From Pseudomonas palmensis (lineage in GTDB: Bacteria > Pseudomonadota > Gammaproteobacteria > Pseudomonadales > Pseudomonadaceae): a stretch of DNA of 51,359 bases. The notes below the pieces were generated by a model. That model did not search any database. It was given only the letters and a program-made list of their open reading frames with translations, and was not told the DNA's origin. A program made the translations under genes and the position numbers. This document shows positions 33,804 to 41,614 of the stretch, piece by piece. The stretch's first letter is position 1. Each line of letters opens with the position of its first letter. The stretch is taken from assembly GCF_017848315.1 (NCBI RefSeq), contig NZ_JAFKEC010000037.1, forward strand, positions 1-51,359. The letters are read 5' to 3'.

Positions 33804-35156
33804 TCACGTTGAAGGCAGTCTGACCTCAATCGACGTCCGAGCTAAGACAAACGGGCCAGACAGAACTCGAATCGCGTGAGGTCCAGGCTTTTGTGCGTTG
33901 AATCTCAGCATCACATAACAGAGGCTCGCCGGCTCCCCGGAGTCATCTCGCTTGACGATCACTGGTAATCGGAGCTCCTCTTTTCCATATGGATCGTCGA
34001 CGCTCACAAATATGGCAAAGGACGTATCACCGACCGAAGCCCCGAAATCCACCTTAAGTAACAAACACCAGGATAGATCAACTGGAAGAGTCTCGACGCT
34101 AGTGAACGTGAAGCCTCCCCCTAGCACGCTGCAAACCCCGTCCCGGAAATACACGACATCTGCGGGCAAAATTGCACTGACCTGAAAACCTTCGGAGATA
34201 TCCGAGGGAGTAATTTGACGAGAACCGGCAGGGATTACACATGCGGATTGAGCGCCCTTTCCTCCAGCTGCTCGGATCGTGCGCAGAACTCGCCCATCGG
34301 CAGTGACGAAGTTCACTACCGCTTCTCCGCCGTCCTCCGAATGTTCTCCCGGATATTTCGCGGCTTGTCCTCCCTCGGGGACTATGCATTCAATGCGTTC
34401 GAAACCTTCCGAGCGAAGCGCCGCCATTTCTTCTTCTGAGATATGTGCAATTACACTGTCGCCGCCGCCCCCACCTTTCCCACCAGCGGCATTCTCACCG
34501 ATCGCGCCGGCACCTCCGCCGCCTGCGCCAGGAATTGGGCCATTTTTTTTATCGTTCAGCATCGTTCGCCCCAAATCGAGAAGAGCAAGTATCGCCTCGG
34601 TCGGATTAGAGACCCCCTCAACAGTTACCTTTCCACCTGGGCCGCCATCTCCTCCTCTCGCGTTCGCCCCGATGGCGCCACCGCCACCTCCGCCGGCACC
34701 TGGCGCGCGGCCGCCTTCTCCCCCTAATGAGATAGCTGCCGCCGTAAGGCTAATCGAAGTTTGTAAAGCAGTTTCGGCCATGTCGTCAGTGAGAGCCCAC
34801 CCCTGCCGACCAAAGGCGTCAAAATCCGCAAGCTGTTCAGCTTTCCATTTACGCAACACCTCGGGTGTAAACAAGTGTGTGCGGCCAGGCTGGTCTATCT
34901 CCCACGCATGTTCCAGGCATAACAGGAGCAAGTTGTCGAAGTGGCGATTGCGGGCTTCCGACTGACTTTCGTCCCACCTCGGACCGTTCTCGCTTCGCGC
35001 GCAAATATGCGACACATTCGAATTCAACGTCCGGTCTCCCGTTTCTGGATCAACTCTATAAAGCGGACGCCTACAACTCGGGAAGGCACAACGATATGCG
35101 TTGGCGTACAACTTTTTGACGGTCGTCGTCGTCGGATGGCGGTGAGTTATGGACAT
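33804..35156 (-). CDS. HNH nuclease-like, glycine-rich, DUF6941-like fusion protein
   Basis: A 450-aa three-part protein. Residues 20-90 form a treble-clef HNH-like unit: Cys23/Cys28 in CAFPSCRRPLY, the catalytic-type His50 in SHICARSENG, then N75 and Cys80/His83 in NLLLLCLEH. Two glycine-rich stretches (about 145-177 and 209-233) share the pattern GAGGGG-GAIG-NA-GG-GG and alternate with helices. The C-terminal part (about 315-450) reads like DUF6941: ILPADVVYFRDGVCSVLGGGF near its start and GPHAIRVLSGPFV near its end. GC is lower than host genes. It occupies the cargo position of a decayed satellite, so defence is plausible but unproven. Confidence 0.7.
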   Translation of the reverse strand: MSITHRHPTTTTVKKLYANAYRCAFPSCRRPLYRVDPETGDRTLNSNVSHICARSENGPRWDESQSEARNRHFDNLLLLCLEHAWEIDQPGRTHLFTPEVLRKWKAEQLADFDAFGRQGWALTDDMAETALQTSISLTAAAISLGGEGGRAPGAGGGGGGAIGANARGGDGGPGGKVTVEGVSNPTEAILALLDLGRTMLNDKKNGPIPGAGGGGAGAIGENAAGGKGGGGGDSVIAHISEEEMAALRSEGFERIECIVPEGGQAAKYPGEHSEDGGEAVVNFVTADGRVLRTIRAAGGKGAQSACVIPAGSRQITPSDISEGFQVSAILPADVVYFRDGVCSVLGGGFTFTSVETLPVDLSWCLLLKVDFGASVGDTSFAIFVSVDDPYGKEELRLPVIVKRDDSGEPASLCYVMLRFNAQKPGPHAIRVLSGPFVLARTSIEVRLPST

Positions 35157-35468
35157 GGCTCAGTGGCTTAATCTTTCATACGGATTCGAAGCATATTGTC
35201 GATGAGGCCAGCTTGGGAAGCCCGCGCGGGACTAGCTAAGTTGAAACATATAGCTGCCGCCCTGATGACCGCTCCACGGTCGCGGCGAGCGGCAGAAATT
35301 GGCCGATCGCTGCCGATCATTGCAAGGCAGCGTGATGGTCATGGAATGTCTGGTCAAGTCGAATGCTAATGGGCCTGGTCACTTTGGTCGCCCCCTTCGC
35401 ACGCCCGGAATATCAGGCTTTGTCAGGTCCGTGACTGCCCGGTTTTCCCTTGACGAGCACGCCCGGAA

Positions 35469-35640
35469 ATTCTTGACGGCCTCCGCTCCTACAGGTCAGC
35501 CAAACTCAGCGCCAGCCCTTGCACAGCAAGGCATACAGCCGATTCTGCTCAAGCGCCAGCGGGTCAATCCGTCAAGAAAGGTCAAGAATTTCTGTCAAGG
35601 ATGGTCAAGGGCAGGTCAAGGCTGGCGCCATTCTGGACGG
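35469..35640. repeat. Copy 1 of the GTCAAG repeat block
   Basis: Non-coding block whose sequence recurs at 39,881-40,054: shared are TTCTTGACGGC, CGCCAGCCC, ACAGCAAGGC, GCTCAAGCGCCAGCG, and then a phased array of GTCAAG words and CCATTCTGGACG. Here it is fused directly to a copy of the small-gene pair also found at 47.5 kb. Confidence 0.85.
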
Positions 35641-35868
35641 GCATGCGGCCCCCTGCGGCGGTGTGAAACGCTGGGCCAGCCGTTCCAGTTGGTTGGTCAG
35701 GCGCTCCAGCTTAGGGCAGTGACGGCCCGCATCACCCTCGGCAAGGCGCAGCTCCAGAAAGCCCACCAGGGTTTACACCAACAGCGCATAGCTGGCGCTG
35801 TCGATGTGAGCGCCAGCAGTAGGTGGGCCACCGGCACCTTTGCGACGAATAGGCGTGACCTTACCCAT
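35641..35868 (-). pseudogene. Nonsense-mutated copy of the 75-aa satellite gene
   Basis: A near-identical relative of the gene at 47,549-47,776 (MGKVTPIRRKGAGGPPTAGAH). Codon 32 is TAA here (GAA, Glu, in the intact copy), and the native stop is lost at the fusion to the repeat block. It belongs to the decayed element left of the tRNA scar. Confidence 0.88.
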
Positions 35869-36151
35869 GGCTCACCCGCTCCCGATCAGCGCCAGCGAAG
35901 GCCCGGCAGACCTGGCCATTGGTCACCGCGTGCCAGTAGGTCAGTTCGTCCAGCGAATCGACGAGGCAAGCCGTCACCATGGCGTCAGCGCTACGCAAAA
36001 CTACGCGCCCGCACTCGGCATCGGCTTGGCTCAAGAACGGCCCCAGCAAGGCCCGCTTGGTCTCCGGATGGCCCACGTAAAACAGCTCGGTGGCTTTCGT
36101 CGGGCAAGCCGACCCCGTCAGCGCAGCGAGGCGCTGTTGAAAACTGGTCAT
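35861..36151 (-). CDS. Small phage/satellite protein, copy 1
   Basis: A 96-aa protein paralogous to the one at 47,769-48,056. The core (AVLGPFLSQADAECGRVVLRS-like, MVTACLVDSLDELTYWHAV, GQVCRAF) is shared almost without change; N-terminal 20 residues differ. Function unknown. Unlike its downstream neighbour it still has an open frame, though it stands in a decayed element without the rest of its operon, so expression is doubtful. Confidence 0.7.
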   Translation of the reverse strand: MTSFQQRLAALTGSACPTKATELFYVGHPETKRALLGPFLSQADAECGRVVLRSADAMVTACLVDSLDELTYWHAVTNGQVCRAFAGADRERVSHG

Positions 36152-36292
36152 GTTTAACCCCTCAGTCTGGAGTCGCGGCGATGTACGCGGCGGCGGTTTC
36201 GGGTGCGCTCAATCAGCGCCGGGGAAACGTGTGGCCCGACGAATGCGGCCAACTCCTATGCCTAGAGACAGAACGAGACAGCCAGAAACAAG

Positions 36293-36316
36293 AAAGCCCG
36301 CACTTGGCGGGCTTTT
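36293..36316. terminator. Bidirectional hairpin terminator near the att scar
   Basis: AAAGCCCGC-acttg-GCGGGCTTT with T-rich sequence on both sides. It marks the end of the older element, 45 bp before the tRNA-derived scar; integrase genes often end at such a place, but none remains. Confidence 0.75.
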
Positions 36317-36360
36317 CAGGGGGTTCCGTATACAAGGGGAGACGTATCGGAACAGTTAGA

Positions 36361-36383
36361 TGGTGCCGGAGACAGGAGTCGAA
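36361..36383 (-). mobile_element. tRNA 3'-end attachment-site scar
   Basis: Read on the minus strand, this is TTCGACT (T-loop), CCTGT (T-stem), CTCCGGC (acceptor strand), A (discriminator) and CCA, exactly the last 23 nt of a tRNA. The 5' T-stem half (ACAGG) and the rest of the tRNA are absent. This is what remains at the far end of an element that integrated into a tRNA 3' end. Orientation implies the intact tRNA lies to the right, beyond the window. The tRNA identity is not resolved; an acceptor 5' strand of GCCGGAG would suit some Leu tRNAs. Confidence 0.75.
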
Positions 36384-36517
36384 TCAGGCACCTCCAACCC
36401 AATAAAATCGGGAACTTCGATGACGGAATGCCACCACTGTATACCTAAACATATACCTAAAACGAAAAGTACTCCGATCAGGGAACCATGAACGAGCCCT
36501 CCTAAGAGGGCTTGTTA

Positions 36518-36640
36518 TTACCCTTTTCTTGAGGGCGGCGGCGGTGGCGGCGGCGGAGGTACGCGCCTTGGCAGCTCCACATCACTCTTGATGTTTCTCA
36601 TTGGTGGCGGCGGAGGTGGTGGCGGCTTTCGCTCGGACAT
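36518..36640 (-). CDS. Tiny proline-rich protein coupled to a membrane protein
   Basis: A 40-aa ORF: MSERK, eight prolines, MRNIKSDVELPRRV, nine prolines, SRKG. A strong AGGAG stands 7 bp before the ATG, and that AGGAG overlaps the stop codon (TAG) of the preceding membrane-protein gene, a sign of translational coupling and real translation. Poly-proline stretches of this length usually bind SH3-like or other docking domains and stall ribosomes without EF-P. No family known. Confidence 0.65.
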   Translation of the reverse strand: MSERKPPPPPPPPMRNIKSDVELPRRVPPPPPPPPPSRKG

Positions 36641-36649
36641 GAAGTGCTC

Positions 36650-37171
36650 CTATGGGTGGGTTGATATAAAGATCGGTAGGAAGGAGATCAACGACCAAAT
36701 CACAGCGTAGATGACGTTCCTCGACAAACCGTCGAGCTCGTTGCTTCGTCGATCGTTGTTGGTGGCATTCCTCGTCGCTCCCATGACGTAGTAGTCCATC
36801 ATGATCTGCATAAAGAAGCTGTTTGCCTGCTCAACGCTTCCGTCGTAGTAGTCGATCAGCGTCTTCCGATGTGCCTCAAGCTTCTCGGCCACCGGTATGG
36901 CTAGGTCATCAAAGCGGACGCGCCAGGCCCAAGCGAAATGCCACATCGCTCTGACAACGAAAATCCCTGCCCCTAGGTACAGAATCCAGAAAAAGATACC
37001 CGCGGTCGTTTCTGTCGCCGGTGCCTTGGGAAGGAGGTAAGAGAGGAAGCTCAAGAGGGCTACGATCAGCGCGAGCGGCAGATTCAGCCTGGAGATTAAC
37101 TTCTCCTTACGGTCAGCCTCAGCGAGGTAGATCTTCTCGTACAGCTTGTACTCTTCATCATCGGACCTCAT
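36650..37171 (-). CDS. Small membrane protein of the satellite cargo region
   Basis: A 173-aa protein with a charged N-terminal helix (DEEYKLYEKIYLAEADRKEKLISRL), two hydrophobic helices (LPLALIVALLSFLSYLLP and GIFFWILYLGAGIFVVRAMWHFAW), a soluble middle and a C-terminal hydrophobic helix (VIYAVIWSLISFLPIFIS). The arrangement recalls SLATT-like or other two-helix effector membrane proteins in defence islands, but no family is certain. GC is lower than in host genes. It is followed by the coupled proline-rich mini-gene. Confidence 0.7.
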   Translation of the reverse strand: MRSDDEEYKLYEKIYLAEADRKEKLISRLNLPLALIVALLSFLSYLLPKAPATETTAGIFFWILYLGAGIFVVRAMWHFAWAWRVRFDDLAIPVAEKLEAHRKTLIDYYDGSVEQANSFFMQIMMDYYVMGATRNATNNDRRSNELDGLSRNVIYAVIWSLISFLPIFISTHP

Positions 37172-37404
37172 GTCACAGTTGCTCCCTCCAAACTCAATGG
37201 CTTAGGGCCATCATCCTTCCTACGCAGCTCCATGCCAAGAGCCTCTAACATGATGATGCTTGGGAGGTGGTGTATAGCCGGGCACCAGCACCCCGGAATG
37301 GTGGCTTGGCGCTTCACCATCCAACGACCGTGTCTGCTCGCCGGCGGGCGTTGCGATGACAGCAACCCCTTTGTCTGAACGGATACCGGAAAGTTTGCCA
37401 GTAT

Positions 37405-37608
37405 CTACAGCCCCATCTGCCTGATGATCCTGCGCGGCTCCATTCCATCGCGAAGTGCCCAGCTGGCGTCCATGGTCATCTGGTCGAGCGCCTTGCTCTC
37501 GAATGCCTCGGCCATGGCAGCGGCCTTCCTGACAATCAGTAGCGCCAGCTCTGGCGGGAACTGGACCGGCTCCGGTTGGGGTAGGTAGTCGCAATCGATA
37601 ACGGACAT
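37405..37608 (-). CDS. Small hypothetical protein
   Basis: A 67-aa protein, MSVIDCDYLPQPEPVQFPPELALLIV-type start, helical C-terminus (VRKAAAMAEAFESKALDQMTMDASWALRDGMEPRRIIRQM). GAGGG precedes the ATG. A hairpin with 8-bp arms AACTACCC/GGGTAGTT lies about 60 bp upstream and may be an operator. Unknown family; satellite cargo. Confidence 0.6.
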   Translation of the reverse strand: MSVIDCDYLPQPEPVQFPPELALLIVRKAAAMAEAFESKALDQMTMDASWALRDGMEPRRIIRQMGL

Positions 37609-38018
37609 GTCGCGGCCCTCGATGTGATGGTGCTCAACGTGGCGAGCTGGGCACCGGATTATCTGATAACTACCCAGCATCCGGGTAGTTCACGGCAGGC
37701 CGATCGGTCACCTGCTGTACCTGCGCCGCCTGCACATTTTCGTTGCTCCTCCTCTTTCTCGTCAGACCCGCTGGCCCGCCCCGGTCTGGCGCATCTTCGC
37801 CGCCAGCATCAGGTCACCATGGGTCTGCTCCCGCGCCGCGACCAGGCCTACATGGTTCACTCGGACGGCGGCGCCCGCACTTGCCCGGCGCTGTACCGCC
37901 TTAGGGGCCAGGCCACCATGTCAACATCTGCACAGCGTGTCGTTTTCCACACACGGGCACTCGTCGAGTCGATCAATATTGGTAGTTTCGCCGAGGCTGG
38001 CCAGCCGGCTCTGCAGGG
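37609..38018. other. Intergenic stretch with one palindrome
   Basis: Contains the perfect 8-bp inverted repeat AACTACCC-agcatcc-GGGTAGTT at 37,668-37,690. An open frame crosses it on the + strand, but it has no ribosome site and reads as shadow composition. No other signal seen. Confidence 0.5.
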
Positions 38019-38234
38019 CTATCGGATGCTCGCAGCCACCAGCTCTGCGATTCCCTGTCGCACGGCATCGATATTGTCATCCATGGTCGCCAGCGCGCCG
38101 TTGACGTTACCCACAACCGCATCCGATCCCCGCTCGCCAACCCACTTGGTCAGTTCCTCCACTGAGGCCCTCAGCGCGTCCTGGTTATGACTGAGGCGCT
38201 CGAGCACCTCGGCAACAATCTGTAGTTCTCGCAT
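38019..38234 (-). CDS. Small hypothetical helical protein
   Basis: A 71-aa protein predicted to be a long helix or helical hairpin (MRELQIVAEVLERLSHNQDA, LRASVEELTKWVGERGSDAV, then MDDNIDAVRQGIAELVAA), with heptad-like spacing. GGAG lies 8 bp before the ATG. No family recognised. It lies on the same strand as the AAA ATPase gene but 290 bp after it. Confidence 0.6.
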   Translation of the reverse strand: MRELQIVAEVLERLSHNQDALRASVEELTKWVGERGSDAVVGNVNGALATMDDNIDAVRQGIAELVAASIR

Positions 38235-38472
38235 CCGTGGCTCTCCGATCATCTGTCGAGAAACCATAGCTGATGGGCAAGGATTGACAGCTGCCAAAAT
38301 AAATCCCCATAACTGGAGCTGACCTAAATAGGCGGGTTGGTCAGCCGGCGGCCATTAGAGGTCAGCCTAGGCGATTTGCAAACCAGCCGGAAAAGTGGGC
38401 TAACGTCACGGAAACGACTAACATTCCGTGAGCAGCCGCACTGCAAGGGTGAGCTCCTTCTAAACAGCTCAC

Positions 38473-38518
38473 ACAGAGCCGACGAAGCGCCGCCTTCGCC
38501 GGCTCTAACTTTTTATAA
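38473..38518. terminator. Hairpin downstream of the AAA ATPase gene
   Basis: AGAGCCG-a-CGAAG arms pair with CTTCG-CCGGCTCT, followed on the + strand by ACTTTTTAT. It lies just past the stop of the minus-strand ATPase gene; the T run faces the other strand, so it may serve an unseen + transcript or both. Confidence 0.5.
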
Positions 38519-38526
38519 AACTAAAA

Positions 38527-39729
38527 TTACATATATTCTTTTTGCCGCCTAATAAATTGACCAAGAAGCGGCACAGCAAATGAGTATTTACCGTGACGGT
38601 TCTTATAAATCAAACCAGAATCAGCCAGGCTCGAAAGCATTTGATTAACGTGGCTACTACTGAACGGTTTCTCTAGCATCTCCTTCGACTTGACTGTTAC
38701 ATCCTGAACGGAAAACTCGCCGTCGCAATGCTCAAGTTCAGCAATAACACCAAGCAACTCACGTTGTCTGTCTGTCGCCCGTGCCCAACGTCCAACAAAA
38801 AAATCGCTGTCTAGCTTGCGTAGAATTTCATCAGCGGGGACGCCAATCTGCTCATCGTTATCCATCTGCTGTATGAATACGTCATACACTTCTCTACATA
38901 TAAACTGAACAAAGTATGGGTATCCTCCAGAAAGCTGCCCAATTTGCCGCATTGAGGGGTCAGATAGCTTAACCGGGCATTCTTGCAGCGGAATCCGAAT
39001 CGCGTCCTGAACTGCACTTTCGCTCAGTTTGTCGAGCATTACCACCCGAAACATACGCTCAGCGTAGGTCCGCGCTTCAACCAATTTTGGGAAAAGCGTT
39101 GGTAGCCCCGTAAGCGCCAACATGAAGGGAATCCCTTTTCGCTGTATTGACTGAAACACGTCCAGCAGCATAGAAAGGGGGAATTGATCTTTCTGCGCAT
39201 GATCAGATAGATTTTGCGCTTCGTCATAAGCAAATATTATTCCAGAAACACCCAAGCCAGCAATAGCACTCCAAACGATCTCCAGCACTCGCTTAACTTT
39301 GTCTTCTACAAGACCCGGCGTTGATTCATATATACTCTGAAGTGTCTGAAAATTTAAAGTTTGACTCACCATGGATTCAGTTCTAGAAAAACCAATCCCT
39401 TCAGACACTTGAAACTCGCCAACTTTTACTCCGGATGTCACCACCGAGAGATCCGTGAGCAACCGGGTAGCGATACTGCCTTCATTTAAGCTAGCGCTCT
39501 CAGAAAGGTCGGTACCTACCCACAACCACTTAGCTTGCTGAGCCATAGGTTTGAAGGTTTCGAGTAAAACGGTCTTACCAGTCCCGCGCAGGCCAGTGAG
39601 CACCAGGTTCTCTAGGATGGTCTTCTGACCTAATAGGCGCGCGAATTCCTTTTTTTCGTCCTCCCGACCTGCGAGGTAGGGAGGCATGTGCCCCGCGCCC
39701 GGCTTGAAAGGGTTCTGAAATGCGGCCAT
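38527..39729 (-). CDS. AAA ATPase with C-terminal winged helix (satellite cargo)
   Basis: A 400-aa ATPase of the AAA_16/archaeal-ATPase type. Walker A is GLRGTGKT (46-53), Walker B IIFAYDEAQ (164-172), sensor LALTGLP (204-210). SGGYPYFVQFICREVYD is typical of this group. Residues about 330-400 look like a winged helix (LLGVIAELEHCDGEFSVQDV, FSSSHVNQMLSSLADSGLIYKNRHGKYSF). Such architecture occurs in ORC/Cdc6-like and in anti-phage ATPases. AT-rich and codon use unlike the host, so recently acquired. It sits in the cargo zone beside the tRNA scar with no obvious effector fused to it. Confidence 0.8.
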   Translation of the reverse strand: MAAFQNPFKPGAGHMPPYLAGREDEKKEFARLLGQKTILENLVLTGLRGTGKTVLLETFKPMAQQAKWLWVGTDLSESASLNEGSIATRLLTDLSVVTSGVKVGEFQVSEGIGFSRTESMVSQTLNFQTLQSIYESTPGLVEDKVKRVLEIVWSAIAGLGVSGIIFAYDEAQNLSDHAQKDQFPLSMLLDVFQSIQRKGIPFMLALTGLPTLFPKLVEARTYAERMFRVVMLDKLSESAVQDAIRIPLQECPVKLSDPSMRQIGQLSGGYPYFVQFICREVYDVFIQQMDNDEQIGVPADEILRKLDSDFFVGRWARATDRQRELLGVIAELEHCDGEFSVQDVTVKSKEMLEKPFSSSHVNQMLSSLADSGLIYKNRHGKYSFAVPLLGQFIRRQKEYM

Positions 39730-41130
39730 GATTAGCTCCAGCTATAAACTTAGAAAGAGTACTAAATTTACACCCTGAGCTTTAAATGTCAAAGCCCTTT
39801 TGTCGGATATAGCTTGACGGCGGCAAACCTCATAGAGCTAAGAGGTTTCATTGCATTTTACCATTGACGAGGCCACCGAATTTCTTGACGGCAACCGCTA
39901 CCGAAGTTCAGGCAGTTCTATCGCCAGCCCCTGTACAGCAAGGCTCACAGCCGATCCCGCTCAAGCGCCAGCGGTCGAATCCGTCAAGAAGGGTCAAGAA
40001 TTTCCGTCAAGGTCTGTCAAGGGCAGGTCTAGGGTACGGGCCATTCTGGACGAGGCGAGCGGCCCAGGCATGATCGGGTTGCCCGCGCGCTAAGCCAGCC
40101 GCTGGTTTCCTGGAGTTCTACCTGCTGGTGCTGGCGCCGATCCGTCCAGAACCTGTCCAGAATCCGCGCTGAGAACTCTTGACGGGACTACGGCTTGAAT
40201 TCAGCCGCACGCGGCGCCCCATGTGGGCTACGGCCGTCAGATGCTTCCTGATCCGTCTAGTGCCTGTCTAGAATCCGTCAGGGGTCTGTCGGGGGTATGA
40301 GACGGCAAAAGCCCTTACTTTGACGGCCTCCCGCATAGGCCGGGCCTCTGACGCCCACCCGGTGCTGGTTCCGTATCATGCCTGTCTCACATTCCGTCAA
40401 AGCGTGGTCAAAGTGCTGGCTGGCGCTGGGCAGCGAGCATTGTGGTTTTCATGTGCTCATTCGATGCTCGGAGCACTGGACCGGTTGCCGCTGGCAAGGC
40501 TCCATTACCGTGGAAACCAGGGTGGAAACCGCCGGCTGGCAACCTCAACATTTCTCAACAGGCAGGCCACTCAGGTTCGCACGGAAGGTTCGTGCATAGG
40601 GGGTTGCGAACCTAAGTGCGAACCACCGGCGCGAACTTGCCCAGCACCAGCGTCAGAATGCGTACCTGGCTGCGTACCTCCGCGGCATCACGCACTCCGA
40701 CTGCGCGAAGATCGTGCGTGAAGCGCTGCGCGAACCAGGCCCGCCACGCCCTGCTGGATCTGCTCATTTCGTGGATACCAGGTTGGATGCTGGGCGATCT
40801 GTTCCGCGCCAGCGACCCGGACAGCCGTTGACAAATGTTCACATGAGAACGGCCCAGTACCGCCGTCCGGGTGCCGGCCCTGTTAGCAAATACTAGTTCC
40901 TGGCCGGAACTGCCCCTGCGCGGGTGTGGCCGTGTAACGCCTCCCGGTAACCAGGCCAGACTGGTTACCAGGCGTGGTTACCAGAACTGGTTACCGCCTC
41001 GTTCCCACAACCTGGGCGCCAGCTCAGCGAGACAGACGATATGGTCCGACTCAGACGCTTTGGTCTGTCCCGCGCCACAAAACTGTGAGGTCGCATTTCG
41101 TGGCGCGGTGTAGAGGGAGGCCATGGCAGG
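39730..41130. repeat. 1.4-kb non-coding tract of phased short repeats
   Basis: No convincing gene. Successive families of short words recur at 10-13 bp spacing: GTCAAG at 39983, 39993, 40006, 40016 and GTCTAG at 40027; GTCCAG at 40144, 40155; GTCTAG/GTCAGG/GTCGGG at 40255, 40266, 40277, 40288 (11 bp each); GTCAAAG-type at 40396, 40407; GGAAACC at 40512, 40524; TGCGAACC at 40605, 40617; TGCGTACCT at 40659, 40671; GGTTACC at 40963, 40976, 40989, with inverted GGTAACC at 40946. The first 170 bases are duplicated at 35.5 kb. Confidence 0.8.
39881..40054. repeat. Copy 2 of the GTCAAG repeat block
   Basis: Partner of the block at 35,469-35,640. In this copy 7.5 kb of satellite core lies between it and the small-gene pair to which copy 1 is directly fused. 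Confidence 0.85.
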
Positions 41131-41547
41131 CTAGAACGCTGTCGGCGAGAGGTCCATGCTCATGCTGGTATCAATAGAGATCCGATATTTTTTGGTTGCG
41201 CCAGCATCCATCACAAACGACCTCTCCTTAAGCCCGCCTCCGCATAAGGACGTTGAGTTAACTCCGATAATGCGCTCACCAGCAGGCAGGTAAAACTTCG
41301 CGGTCTCTCCAGAACCAATTTCTGCAGATTGTTTGCCATCGATGTAAACCAGCGTATTGCATGCAGACCCCGTAAACCCGGTATCCCTGGTAACAACTAG
41401 CGTTCCATGACCAGTCGTTGGCTTGACCTGATATCCAGTCAACCTGGAAGTTGGTACTGGGTCAGCCTGGTTAGAAGGGATCGGGGAGGTGGCGCAACCG
41501 GCCAGCGAAGTAGCGGCAGCCAAAATTAATCCTGCAAGACGCATCAT
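41131..41547 (-). CDS. Phage-type lipoprotein
   Basis: A 138-aa lipoprotein: hydrophobic signal MMRLAGLILAAATSLAGCAT with lipobox LAGC (Cys18), then a small beta-rich domain (GTLVVTRDTGFTGSACNTLVYIDGK, KFYLPAGERIIGV, CGGGLKERSFVMDAG). It would sit in the outer or inner membrane facing the periplasm. It follows a lambda gpI-like gene on the same strand by 67 bp. Temperate phages often carry such lipoproteins near tail genes for superinfection exclusion; that role is inference. Confidence 0.78.
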   Translation of the reverse strand: MMRLAGLILAAATSLAGCATSPIPSNQADPVPTSRLTGYQVKPTTGHGTLVVTRDTGFTGSACNTLVYIDGKQSAEIGSGETAKFYLPAGERIIGVNSTSLCGGGLKERSFVMDAGATKKYRISIDTSMSMDLSPTAF

Positions 41548-41614
41548 GCTTCATCCATTCTTAGCGCGGAAAGGAGCATGAAATTATCACGCTCCCGCCG
41601 CGAATGAACACCCG

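Noticed and set aside
36361..36400. An intact tRNA gene at the scar
   Set aside because: Only the last 23 nt fit a tRNA; the T-stem 5' strand and everything before it do not pair.
37168..37365. A 65-aa minus-strand frame whose stop overlaps the start of the membrane-protein gene (ATGA)
   Set aside because: The overlap is suggestive, but no good ribosome site and little protein-like sequence outside the last 27 residues; left uncalled.
37624..38190. A 188-aa plus-strand open frame in the cargo zone
   Set aside because: It crosses the clear minus-strand 71-aa gene, has no ribosome site and unlikely composition (Ser/Arg-rich).
39881..40420. A CRISPR array
   Set aside because: Repeats are 6-9 bases with 10-13 bp period, without 28-36 base repeats, unique spacers or cas genes.
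40612..40842. A 76-aa minus-strand frame and a 71-aa plus-strand frame within the repeat tract
   Set aside because: Both overlap the phased repeats, lack clear ribosome sites and have codon patterns explained by the repeats; I treat the tract as non-coding.
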